64,000 bases of DNA, from NCBI RefSeq assembly GCF_020400585.1, contig NZ_JAINVF010000004.1:1-64000 (forward strand), given 5' to 3'. This document shows positions 36,473 through 45,298 of this stretch, piece after piece. Position numbers and translations under genes: made by a program. The notes beneath the pieces were generated by a model that had not been told where the DNA came from, did no database searches, and saw only the letters and a program-made list of their open reading frames with translations. This DNA is from Streptomyces sp. NK08204. Lineage in GTDB: Bacteria > Actinomycetota > Actinomycetes > Streptomycetales > Streptomycetaceae. Each line of letters begins with the position of its first letter. The first letter of the stretch is position 1.

Positions 36473-37976
36473 AGTGGAGCAGGCGGCGGAGCCCGCCGCG
36501 CGTGATCTCCAGGACCGCGCGCAGGCCCGCCGCCGCACGCAGCGCGAGCGCGCCGGAGCGCGTGGCGGACGGCTCGCTCGGCGGCACGCCGTGCCGGGCG
36601 CCCGGGACGACGTGCCGGCGCGGACGGTCCGCGCAGGCCAGGGCGCGCGCGGTGACGTCTCCGTGTGCGCCGTCCGAGAAGGAAACGGCCGGCCGCAGGC
36701 CCCGGGTTCCCGCCCGGAGTGCCGCAAGCCCCACGGACGCCTCGGCCGGCCAGGCGTCGGCGCCGGCCCCCGGGTGCCCGGTCGACGGGCGCGCGGCCCG
36801 GCACAGCCGGACGAAGGACAGCACGGCGGCGCCCGCCAGCAGCCCGTTGCGGGCCAGCATCAGCAGGCAGCCGGTCCAGGTGCCGGTGGTCACCTGCGAG
36901 TAGAGCAACGGGTACGCCACCGTGCTCAGCGCGGTCGCCGCCAGGACCAGCACCGCCACCGGGCGCTGGCTGGTGTGCCGGGAGGTCAGGCACACGGAGG
37001 CCAGTCCGAGCAGCCAGATCAGGTACTGGGGGCTGATGACCCGGCTGGTGACCGTGAACAGCAGCACCGCGCTCAGCGCGGCGTCGTACGGCGTGGCCGC
37101 GTTCCACTGCCGCACCCGCACCCGCCACAGCACCAGCAGCGCGAACGCCGCAGCCGTCAGGGCGAGGGAGGCGGTGGCCACGGCGTGCACGTACGGGCCG
37201 ACCAGTTCGATGGCGCCGTACCGGTAGCGTGTCCGGCCCGGCCAGCCGGCGTGCCGCGCCAGGTTGAGCACCGTACCGCCGAGCGACTCGATCTGCACGC
37301 CCCGGCCGCCCTGCTGCCGCAGGAAGACCAGCGGGTCGCGGAACGACACCGCGAAGAGCACCAGCGACACCGCCCCGGCCGCCGTCGCCCAGGCCCACGC
37401 CGTGCGCGTCGCGCGCCCCCGGGGCGTGCCGAGCAGCACCAGCCCCGGCCACACCTTCACCAGCGCGCCCAGCGCCCCTAACACACCGCCGGCGCGCGGG
37501 GAACGCGCCGACATGAGCAGGGAGATGACGGCGAACGCCGTGACCTGCACGTCGTACCGCGCGAGCGGCAGGTGCAGCAGCAGCGGCAGTCCGCCCGTCC
37601 ACACGGCGGCGCCGAGCAGGCTCCGCCCAGGGCGTGTGCCCGCGCGCACCAGTGCCGCCGTGATCAGCGCGTCCGCGGCGAGCGTCAGCGCCACGAACGC
37701 CTGAAAGTACGTCAGTCGCGGCACCAGGCCCGGCGCGAGCAGCACCACGCCCGCGCCCGGCGGGTACTGCCACAGCGTGTCGTGCGCCGGGAACGAGCCC
37801 TGCGCGAGGACGCCGTACCAGTGGGCGTAGAGCCGCCACACCTCACGGGCCACCGAACCGCCGCCCAGCAGCGGGGCGCTGTTGTGGGCGAGCAGCCACA
37901 GCATCAGGGCACGGGTGGCGAGCCAGGCGGCGGTGACGGGGACGCGCGTGACGGGGTCGTGGGGACGGCAGTTCAT
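36471..37976 (-). CDS. GT87/DUF2029-type polyprenol-phosphate sugar transferase
   Basis: The protein has 501 residues with about ten membrane helices of the GT-C fold. YAHWYGVLAQGSFPAHDTLW, WQYPPGA, ARYDVQVTAF and ALVKVWPGLVLL are typical of the mannosyltransferase (DUF2029) family; TSRVISPQYLIWLLGL is also diagnostic. The last 90 or so residues after RLCRAARP are low-complexity Ala/Arg/Gly sequence with no family counterpart and run into the galE remnant, so the original 3' end may be lost. The start is ATG 37976, directly preceded by GTG 37979. Residue 166 is encoded by TTA (37479-37481), the bldA-dependent codon. Confidence 0.83.
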   Translation of the reverse strand: MNCRPHDPVTRVPVTAAWLATRALMLWLLAHNSAPLLGGGSVAREVWRLYAHWYGVLAQGSFPAHDTLWQYPPGAGVVLLAPGLVPRLTYFQAFVALTLAADALITAALVRAGTRPGRSLLGAAVWTGGLPLLLHLPLARYDVQVTAFAVISLLMSARSPRAGGVLGALGALVKVWPGLVLLGTPRGRATRTAWAWATAAGAVSLVLFAVSFRDPLVFLRQQGGRGVQIESLGGTVLNLARHAGWPGRTRYRYGAIELVGPYVHAVATASLALTAAAFALLVLWRVRVRQWNAATPYDAALSAVLLFTVTSRVISPQYLIWLLGLASVCLTSRHTSQRPVAVLVLAATALSTVAYPLLYSQVTTGTWTGCLLMLARNGLLAGAAVLSFVRLCRAARPSTGHPGAGADAWPAEASVGLAALRAGTRGLRPAVSFSDGAHGDVTARALACADRPRRHVVPGARHGVPPSEPSATRSGALALRAAAGLRAVLEITRGGLRRLLH

Positions 37977-38069
37977 CACATGCGAGCCTAAGCCGCATGG
38001 ATGGTATATCCATGCCTATACGCCATCATGACCGTCAAAAATTGGCTAATCAGAAAAGATCGGGCCGTA

Positions 38070-39722
38070 GTGAACGTCGGGCTACCTGTGAAACCGCAGT
38101 CGCACAGGGCGGCTGCAACGACAGATGTCGCACCAGCGGTCGCACGCGCGCGTGCCGCCGGGCGCGTACCGGGCCGTGTCCGGTCGGGGGGCCGGTGGGG
38201 TGCCGCCGTGGGCGTGCCCGCGCTGGTGATGCTCGCGCTCGGGCTCTGGGGGCTCGACCGCGGCGGGATGTGGCGCGACGAGGCCGTCACGTTCCAGGTC
38301 GCGGGCCGCACGGTGCCGCAGATCTGGCGGCTGCTGCACAGCGTGGACGCGGTGCACGGCCTGTACTACCTCCTCATGTACGCCGTCCTCGCCGTCCACC
38401 CCGACGAGGTCGTTCTCAGGCTTCCGTCCGTGTGCGCGGCGGCGGTCACCGCGGGCCTGGTGGCCGCGCTCGGCGCCCGGCTGCTCCGGCCGCGCGCCGG
38501 GCTGTGGGCCGGACTGCTGTACGCGGGCTCGCCGATGGCCGGCCACTACGCCCAGGAAGGCCGTTCCTACGCCCTCGTCGCGGCCGGCGCCACCGGGGCG
38601 ACGCTGCTGTTCGTCCGCGCGGTCGGCAGGGGCGGCCGGGCGTGGTGGGCGTACGGCGCGCTCCTCGGACTCACCTGCTGGCTGCACGAGTTCGCGGTGC
38701 TGCTGCTGCTCGCCCACGCCGTGTCGCTGGCGCTCGGGCGGGCGGGGGCGCGGGTGTGGCGGGGCTGGGGGTGCGCGGCGGCAGCGGTGGGGGTGTCGCT
38801 GGCGCCCCTGGCCCTCGTGTCGCGGTCCCAGTCGGCGCAGGTGGCGTGGTTGCGTCCGCCGACGGTGGAGACGGCACAGGGTTTGCTGAGGATGTTCCTC
38901 GGCCCGACGGACGGGGTGTACTGGGCGTGTCTCGGGCTGGCCGCGGTGGGGCTGCTCGGGGTGGTGGGACGGCGGGGCGAGGTGACCTGTGCCGGGGTCT
39001 GCCTGCCGTTGGCCGTGGTGCCGCCGGTCGCGTTGATGCTGGTGTCGCAGTTCTCGCCGCTGTATGTCGACCGGTACGTGCTGTACGCGCTGTCGGGCGC
39101 GCCCGTGCTGGTGGCGGCGGGGGCGGAGAAGGTGGCCGGGCTGCTCGGGCGTCTGCGGCCGGCGGCCCCGGCCGGCGTCCGGTTCCTCGTCGGCTCCCCG
39201 TTCCTCGCCCTGGCCGGTGTGTTCGCCCTCGTGCTCTCCTTCTTCCACCAGTTGCCCCTCATGGACACGGACCGCGACCCCGCCCGCCGCCCGGACGATC
39301 TGGCCGCCGTCTCCCGGGTCGCCGCGCGGGAGTTGAGGCCGGGCGATCCTGTGCTGTTCCTCCCCGCCTACACCCGGAACGTGGCCCTGACGTACCCGGG
39401 GGCCTTCCGGGGGGTGCGGGACATCGGGCTGGCGGAGGGGGCCGCGGGGTCCGGGACCCTGTACGGGCGGGAGGTGGATGCCTCGGTGCTCGGGCGGCGG
39501 CTGGCGGGGCTCGACCGGGTGTGGGTCGTGGCCGACCGGGATGTGCTCGCCGGCCGCTGGGTCGTACAGAGCCCCGTCACGCGGGCCGCACTCGCCCTGC
39601 TGGACACCGAGTTCGCGCCCGTGCGGGAGTCCGTACAGGACGAGGTGGCCGTACGGCTCTACGTCCGTTGGTCCGGCGTCAGTCCTGGGCCTCTTCCAGG
39701 GCCGAGTCCAGCGCGGTGGTGA
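38070..39722 (+). CDS. GT39/ArnT-like membrane glycosyltransferase
   Basis: The protein has 550 residues from GTG 38070; in-frame starts at 38001, 38028 (ATG) and 38088 are alternatives, because the A/T-rich stretch 38030-38065 looks like promoter. The GT-C motif LDRGGMWRDEAVTF (catalytic DE), GLYYLLMYAVLAVHPDEVVLRLPS and HYAQEGRSYAL are all family features. About nine helices are followed by a C-terminal extracytoplasmic domain (RPGDPVLFLPAYTRNVAL). It would move a sugar from polyprenol phosphate to an acceptor outside the membrane. It is divergent from the GT87 gene. Its 3' end overlaps ohrR by 44 bases. Confidence 0.82.
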   Translation: MNVGLPVKPQSHRAAATTDVAPAVARARAAGRVPGRVRSGGRWGAAVGVPALVMLALGLWGLDRGGMWRDEAVTFQVAGRTVPQIWRLLHSVDAVHGLYYLLMYAVLAVHPDEVVLRLPSVCAAAVTAGLVAALGARLLRPRAGLWAGLLYAGSPMAGHYAQEGRSYALVAAGATGATLLFVRAVGRGGRAWWAYGALLGLTCWLHEFAVLLLLAHAVSLALGRAGARVWRGWGCAAAAVGVSLAPLALVSRSQSAQVAWLRPPTVETAQGLLRMFLGPTDGVYWACLGLAAVGLLGVVGRRGEVTCAGVCLPLAVVPPVALMLVSQFSPLYVDRYVLYALSGAPVLVAAGAEKVAGLLGRLRPAAPAGVRFLVGSPFLALAGVFALVLSFFHQLPLMDTDRDPARRPDDLAAVSRVAARELRPGDPVLFLPAYTRNVALTYPGAFRGVRDIGLAEGAAGSGTLYGREVDASVLGRRLAGLDRVWVVADRDVLAGRWVVQSPVTRAALALLDTEFAPVRESVQDEVAVRLYVRWSGVSPGPLPGPSPARW

Positions 39723-40164
39723 GCCGGTCCAGGCGTTCGCGCAGTTCGGCGATCTCCGCCAGGTCGAAGCCGGTCGCCGCCGCGATGCGGCGCGGCACCT
39801 GAAGGGCCTGCTCGCGCAGGGCGGCGCCCTCCTCGGTGAGCCGGACGTGGACCGACCGCTCGTCCTGTGCGCTGCGCTCCCGCCGCACCAGACCGGCCCC
39901 TTCCAGCCGCTTGACCAGCGGGGACAGCGTGCCGGAGTCGAGCCGCAGATGTTCGCCGAGTTTCTTGACCGGCAGCTCGCCCCGCTCCCACAGCACCAGC
40001 ATCATCAGGTACTGCGGGTAGGTGAGCCCGAGGTCCTTCAGGGCCACGCGGTAGACGCCGTTGAAGGCGCGGGTGGCGGCGTGCAGGGAGAAGCAGATCT
40101 GGCGGTCCAGGCGCAGCCAGTCCGCCTCGGAGGCGGCATCCAGGGGGGCGGGGGTGGCGGTCAT
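39679..40164 (-). CDS. ohrR: OhrR-type MarR-family repressor
   Basis: The protein has 161 residues. A winged-helix MarR fold (GLTYPQYLMMLVLWERGELPVKKLGEHLRLDSGTLSPLVKRLE is split by loops) carries the redox cysteine of the OhrR group in LDRQICFSLH (C24). Organic peroxides oxidise this residue and release the protein from DNA. The start is ATG 40164; a start nine codons earlier at 40191 would overlap the operator. It is divergent from ohr, and overlapping palindromes lie between them, which is the standard OhrR-ohr arrangement. Confidence 0.93.
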   Translation of the reverse strand: MTATPAPLDAASEADWLRLDRQICFSLHAATRAFNGVYRVALKDLGLTYPQYLMMLVLWERGELPVKKLGEHLRLDSGTLSPLVKRLEGAGLVRRERSAQDERSVHVRLTEEGAALREQALQVPRRIAAATGFDLAEIAELRERLDRLTTALDSALEEAQD

Positions 40165-40190
40165 GCGTCCAGGGTAGCTCTGGTGCGCCA

Positions 40191-40215
40191 TTTAGTTGTG
40201 CACAATTTAATTGTG
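40191..40215. promoter_or_regulatory. OhrR operator
   Basis: Two overlapping palindromes lie between the divergent genes: TTGTGCACAA (40196-40205) and CACAATTTAATTGTG (40201-40215, perfect about T40208). The A/T-rich core is typical of OhrR sites. It would control both genes. Confidence 0.85.
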
Positions 40216-40293
40216 TGCTCTACTTGTGGTCGTGCGGCGGCGCGGACAGGGCCGCCGCAACCGCGACCCCACTTCAACAAGGGATGGTCATCC

Positions 40294-40696
<403 letters not shown>

Positions 40697-40707
<11 letters not shown>

Positions 40708-42943
40708 CACCCCAGGGCGCCGCCGACCGGGCACCGGTGTCCGCGGCGCGCCCCGTCGCCTGTCCCGGCAGCCGGGCGCCCGGCGCCTCCGGCATCGACT
40801 CGCCCAGCAGCAGCGTGCGGACGACCCGCTCGGCGGCCCCGCCGTCGTCGAACTCGCAGAACCGCGCCCGGAAGTCCGCCCGCCGCCGCGCCGACTCCTC
40901 GTCCCGCCACGCCCCGGAGGCGAACAGCCGCGCCAACTCCCGCTGCGAGCGGCAGACATGACCCGGTGCCTCCGCGGTGATGTCGAGGTAGGCGCCGCGG
41001 CTCGCCCGGAACGCGGCCCAGTCGTCCGCGTGCACCACGATCGGCCGGTCCAGGTTGGCGTAGTCGAACATCAGGGACGAGTAGTCGGTGACCAGCGCGT
41101 CGGCGGCCAGCAGCACCTGCTGCACGTACGGCTCGTCCGTCGCGTCCACCACGATCCCGCGCCGGTCCAGCTCCGCCAGGCCGAAGCCGCGCGCGGGACC
41201 GCTCGCGAGCGAGGGGTGCAACCGGACCACCAGGGTGTGGCCCTCGCCCAGCTCGGCCGCGAACCGGGCCAGGTCGATCCGGTCCACGTACCCGCCCCGG
41301 CGGTAGTCCCGCCGGGTCGGCGCGTACAGCACCACCGTGTGCTCCTCCGGGATGCCGTACCGCAGCCGGAAGGCACTGCCGTCCTCGTCGCCGGGGCTGA
41401 CGAGCACGTCGTTGCGCGGGCTGCCGGTGCGCACCGAGGTGAAGTGGCAGGGGTAGGCCCGCTCCCACACCAGCTCGGAATGGCGGTTGGCGACCAGGCT
41501 GTAGTCCCAGCGGTCCGCCCGGCGCAGCATCTGCGGCACGTCGAAGCCGTGCCGGGCGCCGGGCTTGTCCAGCAGATCGGCGCCCATGTACTTCAGCGGG
41601 GTGCCCTGGTGGGTGTGGATGTGCACGCTGCCGGGGCGTTTGGCCAGTGTGCCGGGCCAGTTGACGTCGTTGACGAAGAACGAGGCCCGCGCGGTGACCT
41701 CCAGACAGCGCCGGGAACCAAGGAGCACGTGATCGACACCGGGCGGCAGCTGTTCGGCGGTCTCCGCGTCCCGCACCACCCACACCCCGCGCAGCCGCGG
41801 GGCGATCTCCCGCGCCTTGTGGTAGACGGCCGCCGGGTCGCCGAGCACGCCCCGGTGGGAGGAAGCCGAGTACACCACCAGATCCGGGTCCAGCGGTCGC
41901 AGCGCCTGGACGGCGGCCCAGCCGCCGCGGGCCCGCCCGCCCACCGCCCGGCGTGCCTGTGCCGCCCGCCGTGCGGCCTCCCGCCCGGCCCGCGCGGCCT
42001 GCCGCCGCACCCGGTACGCCGTGTAGGAGCCCTCCAGCGCGGCGACCTCGCCGTCCACCGCCGCGTCCTCCGGTTTGTAGCTGCGGAACATCTGCGCCGT
42101 ACGCCGGAAGAACTCGGCCTTGTCGGCGGGCGGCAGCCGGTCCGGCTTGGCGAGGATGTCCAGGCAGTGCTCGCCCATCTTGCGGTGCAGGTACGGCCGC
42201 CAGCGCCACAGCTCGGCATGCTGGTCGACGAAGGCGAACACCCGCTTGTACTGGTCGTGGATGTCGAAGTGCTTGCGGCTGGTGGTGGACAGGATGTTGC
42301 CCTGCCGGCGCTGCCGGTAGTTCAGGCAGATGCGGTCCAGGACGGCGATCTGCGCGGCGCTGAGCATGACCGGGAAGGTCCAGGGGGTGTCCTCGTAGTA
42401 CCCGGGCGGGAACTCGAAACCGTTCAGGGTGACGAACTCGCGCCGGTAGACCTTGTTCCACACCACCATCAGCAGGTCCAGGATCTCCGGGTGGTCGCCG
42501 ACCCCGAAGGTGCCCGCCCCGGCGTCGGCGAGCACGTGCGCGAGCGCGTTGCGGCGGGTGCCGCCCCACCAGTAGGTGCGCGCGTAGTCGAACACCAGCA
42601 CGTCCGGGTCGCCGGCCTCGTCCAGCCGGTCGGCGATGGCACGCAGCGCGCCCGGGGTGAGGGTGTCGTCGCTGTCCAGGAAGAACAGGTAGTCGCCGGA
42701 CGCGTGCGGCATCCCGGCGTTGCGGGCCCGGCCCAGGCCCACGTTCTCCGGCAGGTGCAGCACCTTCACGCGCGGATCGCGCTCGGCGTACTCGTCGAGG
42801 ATCGCGCCGCAGCCGTCCGGGGAGCGGTCGTCCACGGCGATCAGTTCCAGGTCGCTGAAGGACTGCAGCAGCACCGAGTCGAGGCACTCGCGCAGAAAGC
42901 CCTGCACCTTGAAACAGGGGACGATGACACTGAAGCGGGGCAC
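40697..42943 (-). CDS. bifunctional GT2 / TagF-like protein with altered TagF His
   Basis: The protein has 748 residues. The N-terminal GT2 domain is intact (RFSVIVPCFKVQGFLRECLD, AVDDRSPDG, LGRARNAGM, FFLDSDDTLT), followed by a helical middle with YYEDTPWTFPVML and ILSTTSRKHFDI. The TagF-type half has YSASSHRGVLGDPAAVY, APTRRDY and TDYSSLMFDYANLDRPIVVH. The usual HGTPLK is HQGTPLK here (H445, Q446), and RAHY is RLHP, so the polymerase half may be inactive or changed in specificity. The start is GTG 42943, seven bases after the stop of the next paralogue. It is last in a three-gene paralogous array. The 3' end overlaps ohr. Confidence 0.87.
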
Positions 42944-42950
42944 GGCGGGG

Positions 42951-45161
42951 TCAGCTCCTCACGAGGGTCGCGGCGGCGGGGGCGGGGACACGCTGCGCGA
43001 GCGGGATCACGGGCGGGATCGCCTCGGGCGGCTCGCCGAGCAGCACCCGCCGGACGACCCGCTCGGCGGCCCGGCCGTCGTCGAACTCGCAGAACCGCTC
43101 CCGGAACGCGGCCCGCAGCCTGCCGGCCTCGGCGCCCGCGTACGAGCCGTCGCGGAAGACGCGGCCCAGTTCCTCGGGGGTGCGCACGACCAGGCCCGGC
43201 GGCTCGGTCGGAAGGTCGAAGTAGACGCCGCGGGTCTCCTGGTAGACGTCCCAGTCGTCGGCGTACACGACGATCGGCCGGTCCAGGTTGGCGTAGTCGA
43301 ACATGATCGACGAGTAGTCCGTGATCAGCGCGTCCGCGGCCAGGCACACCTCCTCGGAGGAGCGGTGCGCGGTGACGTCGATGATCCGGCCGGTCCGCCC
43401 GGAGCCGGGCGGGCGCCCCTGGTCGTAGAAGTAGTGGGCGCGCAGCAGGACGACGACGTCCTCGCCGGCCGCCGCGCAGAACGCCTCCAGGTCCAGGCCG
43501 GTCTCGAAACCGGTGTGGTGGTCACGGTGGGTCGGCGCGTAGAGCACGGCCGTCCTGCCCTCGGGGACGCCCAGTTCCCGCCGGATGCGGGCCACGTCCT
43601 CGGCGCTCGCCGTGCAGTAGACGTCGTTGCGCGGATAGCCGTACTCCAACTGCTCGTACGAGCCGGGGAAGGCGCGCTCCCACATCTGTGTGGAGTGCCG
43701 GTTGGACGACAGGTTGAAGTCCCAGCGGTCGACCCGGCCCAGCAGCTTGGTGAAGCTGCCGGACTGCGCGGCCACCACCGGGTACGTCGACTGGTCCACG
43801 CCCATCGTCTTCAGCGGGGTGCCGTGCTGGGTCTGCAGGTGCACGCTGCCGGGGCGTTTGACGACACCTTCGGCGAAGTTGGCGTTGTTGACGAGGTACT
43901 TCGCGCGGGCCAGCACCTCCCAGTACCGGCGCGAGCCGATCACCGCGTACTCGACGCCCTCCGGCATCGCGTCCACCTGGTCGGCCTCGACCAGGAACAC
44001 CGAGCGGACGTGCGGGGCGAGTTCGCGGGCCTTGGCGTGGATGGCGGCCGGGTTGCAGGCGTAGCCGCGGCCCCAGTAGGAGCAGAAGACGGCCAGGTCC
44101 GGATCGAGCGGCCGGCGCAGCTCGCGGGCGTAGCGCAGCCGGGTGCGCAGCATGTGCGGGCGCGGCACGGCCTCCGCCGCCCTCGTGGCCGTCTGGTTGA
44201 GCCCGCGCAGCGTCCGGAACGCCGAGTAGGCACCCGCCGCCAGCAGCCGGTGCTGCATCCCGAGGCTGCCGCCCGGCGCCCGATAGCCGTCCGGGCGGTG
44301 GCGCCGGTAGAGGCGGCCGGCCCGGCGGAAGAACGTCCGGCGTCCGGAGGGCAGCCGCTCGGGCCGGGACGCCGTCTTCAGTACCTGCGCGAACAGCTGC
44401 TCGAACAGCGCCCGGGTCCGCTCGGCGGGCAGCCCGCGCTCGGCGGCACGGGTCAGCACCAGCTCGGCCTGGTCCAGAACGGCGTACTGGTGCGGACCCG
44501 GAAGGTTGAGCCGGCTGCCCTGCCGGCGCAGCCGGTGCCGTACGACGACCCGGCGCAGCACCGCGATGCGCCCGGCGGCGATCGTGGTCAGCCCACCCCA
44601 GCCGAGGTCGGTGAAGTGACCGTCGGGGAAGAGGAGTTCCTGCTCGGTGATGAAGGTGCGGCGGTAGACCGCGCTCCACGCCGGGAACCGCACCCCGGTG
44701 AGGCCGGGCAGGTCACCGGGGGCGAAGGCACCCTTCGGGGCCTTCGCGAGCAGGGCCGCGGCCGGGTTCGTCGGCTCGCCTTCCCACCAGGGGACGCGCT
44801 CGTGCTCGACGTACAGCACGTCGACGCCCGCGGTCTCCGTCAGCCGGGCGTCCAGCGCGTCCAGCGCGCCCGGCAGCAGCAGGTCGTCGCCGTCGAGGAA
44901 CAGCAGATACGCGCCTGCCGCCGCCCGCATCCCGGCGTTGCGCGCCCCGCTCAGACCGGCGGACGGCGGTGAGTTGACCGGGGTCACCCGGGAGTCCCGC
45001 CCGGCGTACTCGGCGGCCACCGCGCCGGCCGGGGAGTCGGAGGCGTCGCAGACCGGGATCAGCTCCAGGTCGCCGAAGGACTGCGCGAGGACCGAGTCCA
45101 GCGCCTGGGACAACCGGCCGGCGACCCCATGGGACGGGACGATGATGCTGAAGCGGGGCAT
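42951..45161 (-). CDS. bifunctional GT2 / TagF-like protein
   Basis: The protein has 736 residues. The GT2 domain keeps RFSIIVPSHGVAGRLSQALD, LSGARNAGM and LFLDGDDLLLP, but the first acidic motif reads VCDASDS instead of VDDxSxD, so nucleotide binding may be weakened. The TagF half is complete: SYWGRGYACNPAAIHAKA, QTQHGTPLKTMG (His446), APTHRDHHTGF, RAHYFYDQG, DYSSIMFDYANLDRPIVVY. A helical linker connects the halves. The start is ATG 45161, with a weak GAAAGAA site. It is the middle gene of the three-paralogue array and probably extends a polyol-phosphate polymer. Confidence 0.88.
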   Translation of the reverse strand: MPRFSIIVPSHGVAGRLSQALDSVLAQSFGDLELIPVCDASDSPAGAVAAEYAGRDSRVTPVNSPPSAGLSGARNAGMRAAAGAYLLFLDGDDLLLPGALDALDARLTETAGVDVLYVEHERVPWWEGEPTNPAAALLAKAPKGAFAPGDLPGLTGVRFPAWSAVYRRTFITEQELLFPDGHFTDLGWGGLTTIAAGRIAVLRRVVVRHRLRRQGSRLNLPGPHQYAVLDQAELVLTRAAERGLPAERTRALFEQLFAQVLKTASRPERLPSGRRTFFRRAGRLYRRHRPDGYRAPGGSLGMQHRLLAAGAYSAFRTLRGLNQTATRAAEAVPRPHMLRTRLRYARELRRPLDPDLAVFCSYWGRGYACNPAAIHAKARELAPHVRSVFLVEADQVDAMPEGVEYAVIGSRRYWEVLARAKYLVNNANFAEGVVKRPGSVHLQTQHGTPLKTMGVDQSTYPVVAAQSGSFTKLLGRVDRWDFNLSSNRHSTQMWERAFPGSYEQLEYGYPRNDVYCTASAEDVARIRRELGVPEGRTAVLYAPTHRDHHTGFETGLDLEAFCAAAGEDVVVLLRAHYFYDQGRPPGSGRTGRIIDVTAHRSSEEVCLAADALITDYSSIMFDYANLDRPIVVYADDWDVYQETRGVYFDLPTEPPGLVVRTPEELGRVFRDGSYAGAEAGRLRAAFRERFCEFDDGRAAERVVRRVLLGEPPEAIPPVIPLAQRVPAPAAATLVRS

Positions 45162-45298
45162 TCTGTTCTTTCTGTTGTCATGCGGACACGGCCCGGCACG
45201 CGTCCGGGCCGTCCCGCCGGACGCCAGGTGGACGGCCGGCTCGGGGTGGGCCGCGTCGAGCCGAGGGGCACGGGAACTCCCGCGATGCCCAACGGTGT

